The position numbers were made by a program, and so were the translations under genes. From NCBI GenBank assembly GCA_009785525.1, contig WQWC01000012.1:1-46160 (forward strand): DNA of 46,160 bases, read 5' to 3'. The first letter of the stretch is position 1, and each line of letters begins with the position of its first letter. Positions 45,450 to 46,160 of this stretch are shown here, piece by piece. The DNA is from Oscillospiraceae bacterium. Lineage in GTDB: Bacteria > Bacillota > Clostridia > Oscillospirales > Oscillospiraceae. The notes under the pieces were generated by a model. That model was given only the letters and a program-made list of their open reading frames with translations. It ran no database searches and was not told where the DNA came from.

Positions 45450-46160
45450 TTAAACCAATCCGGCATCGCTGAGCAATCCGGCTAACTTTTTGGCGGAATC
45501 TGCCGCCATATCTTCTTTTATGATAATGCCGTTTTTGTTGCGCACAGGCACATAAGTCTTTTTAACTCTGGTGGGGGAGCCTTTCAGTCCGCTTTTCTCC
45601 GGGTCTGCTTTTACCTCGGCTATTGTCAGTACCGGGATTTCAGCTTTATTTGCAGCCATTTTGGTTTTGACGGTGGGGTATCTCGCGTCATACGGGGTCT
45701 TGGTCACTGTCACCAAAACAGGCATAGAAGATTCCCAGATTTCTTTGCCGTATTCAGTCTCCCGCACGGTTCTGACTTTGCCGTTTTCCACCGTGATGTC
45801 GTTGATACAGGTGATCTGCGGATAATCCAAGTGTTCCGCGAGCTGCGGGCCGGTTTGCGCGGTGTCTCCGTCTATCGCTTGCTTGCCGCAGAAAATGATG
45901 TCGAACGGCCCTTCCTGTGCCTCAACGGCTTTCATCGCCTCAGACAATATGTATCCGGTGGCGAGAGTATCAGAGCCGCCGAAGGCCCGGTCACTGACCA
46001 AATATGCTTTGTCCGCGCCGACTGATAAGCACTCTTTCAACGCTTTTTTCGCCTGCTCCGGCCCCATGGACATAACGACGATTTTTGCCTCCTGAGTGTC
46101 TTTGATCCTCGCCGCCATCTCTAAGGCGAACGCATCAAAAGTGTTTACAATGCTGGGGAC
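45450..46160 (-). CDS. etfB: electron transfer flavoprotein beta subunit (cut by window edge)
   Basis: At least 236 codons; the frame is open to the last base of the window (reading VPSIVNTFDAFALEMAARIK at the edge), so about 25 N-terminal residues are outside. It holds the AMP/FAD region with VGADKAYLVSDRAFGGSDT, the conserved GKQAIDGDTAQTGPQLAEHL, and PVLVTVTKTPYDARYPTVK. Together with EtfA it makes the FAD heterodimer. It is upstream of etfA on the minus strand, so the operon promoter and possibly a thiolase gene lie beyond the window. Confidence 0.96.
   Translation of the reverse strand, partial: VPSIVNTFDAFALEMAARIKDTQEAKIVVMSMGPEQAKKALKECLSVGADKAYLVSDRAFGGSDTLATGYILSEAMKAVEAQEGPFDIIFCGKQAIDGDTAQTGPQLAEHLDYPQITCINDITVENGKVRTVRETEYGKEIWESSMPVLVTVTKTPYDARYPTVKTKMAANKAEIPVLTIAEVKADPEKSGLKGSPTRVKKTYVPVRNKNGIIIKEDMAADSAKKLAGLLSDAGLV

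Overview
The window looks like chromosomal DNA of a spore-forming, anaerobic, Gram-positive Clostridia-type bacterium. The main signs are spoIVA (spore coat ATPase), a T-box leader, a butyrate-type beta-oxidation operon with electron-transfer flavoproteins, a flavin/iron-sulfur complex related to NuoEF plus a GltD-like subunit, lipoprotein-anchored ABC export parts and a BlaI/BlaR-type regulator pair. Coding is dense, TGA is used as a normal stop, and no tRNA, rRNA, CRISPR array or intact transposase was seen.

Layout. 1-3.7 kb: branched-chain amino-acid genes ilvC (cut by the window edge), ilvD, ilvA and a RidA deaminase. 3.8-8.3 kb: a methyltransferase, an FAD oxidoreductase, a MerR regulator whose start codon appears to be ATA, a SnoaL-like protein and a URO-D-family protein. 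8.3-10.3 kb: small and decaying genes, including a frameshifted membrane protein, the first 21 codons of what looks like a lost type III restriction subunit, a solitary HicB and a repeat peptide gene broken by TGA. 10.3-11.8 kb: spoIVA. 11.8-17.4 kb: a leucine-rich-repeat (LRR) island with a secreted protein, an LRR lipoprotein, BlaI, an M56 (BlaR1-type) metalloprotease fused to 11 LRRs, and LRR gene remnants. 17.4-25.4 kb: an ABC export operon with three adaptor lipoproteins, one FtsX-type permease and two ATPases. 25.5-27.4 kb: a tyrosine phenol-lyase-like enzyme behind a T-box with a UAC (Tyr) specifier. 27.4-29.4 kb: a radical SAM/SPASM maturase with a membrane-anchored partner. 29.5-34.0 kb: a three-subunit NuoE/NuoF/GltD-like flavin complex, probably electron bifurcating. 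34.2-40.0 kb: a Gtr-like glycosylation cassette facing a YfhO protein. 40.2-46.2 kb: hbd, crt, a CoA-transferase, bcd, etfA and etfB (cut by the window edge).

How they work together. The ilv genes make branched-chain amino acids from threonine, with RidA clearing reactive enamines. The right-hand operon reduces acetoacetyl-CoA to butyryl-CoA and ends with CoA transfer; Bcd/Etf can bifurcate electrons to ferredoxin, and the NuoEF/GltD-like complex could redistribute electrons among NADH, NADPH and ferredoxin. The most unusual block is the LRR island: the fusion of a BlaR1-type protease to an LRR ectodomain, encoded with BlaI, beside an LRR lipoprotein and an export operon, suggests a proteolytic signalling pathway whose sensor is an LRR domain instead of a penicillin-binding domain. 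That function is inferred from architecture and context only.
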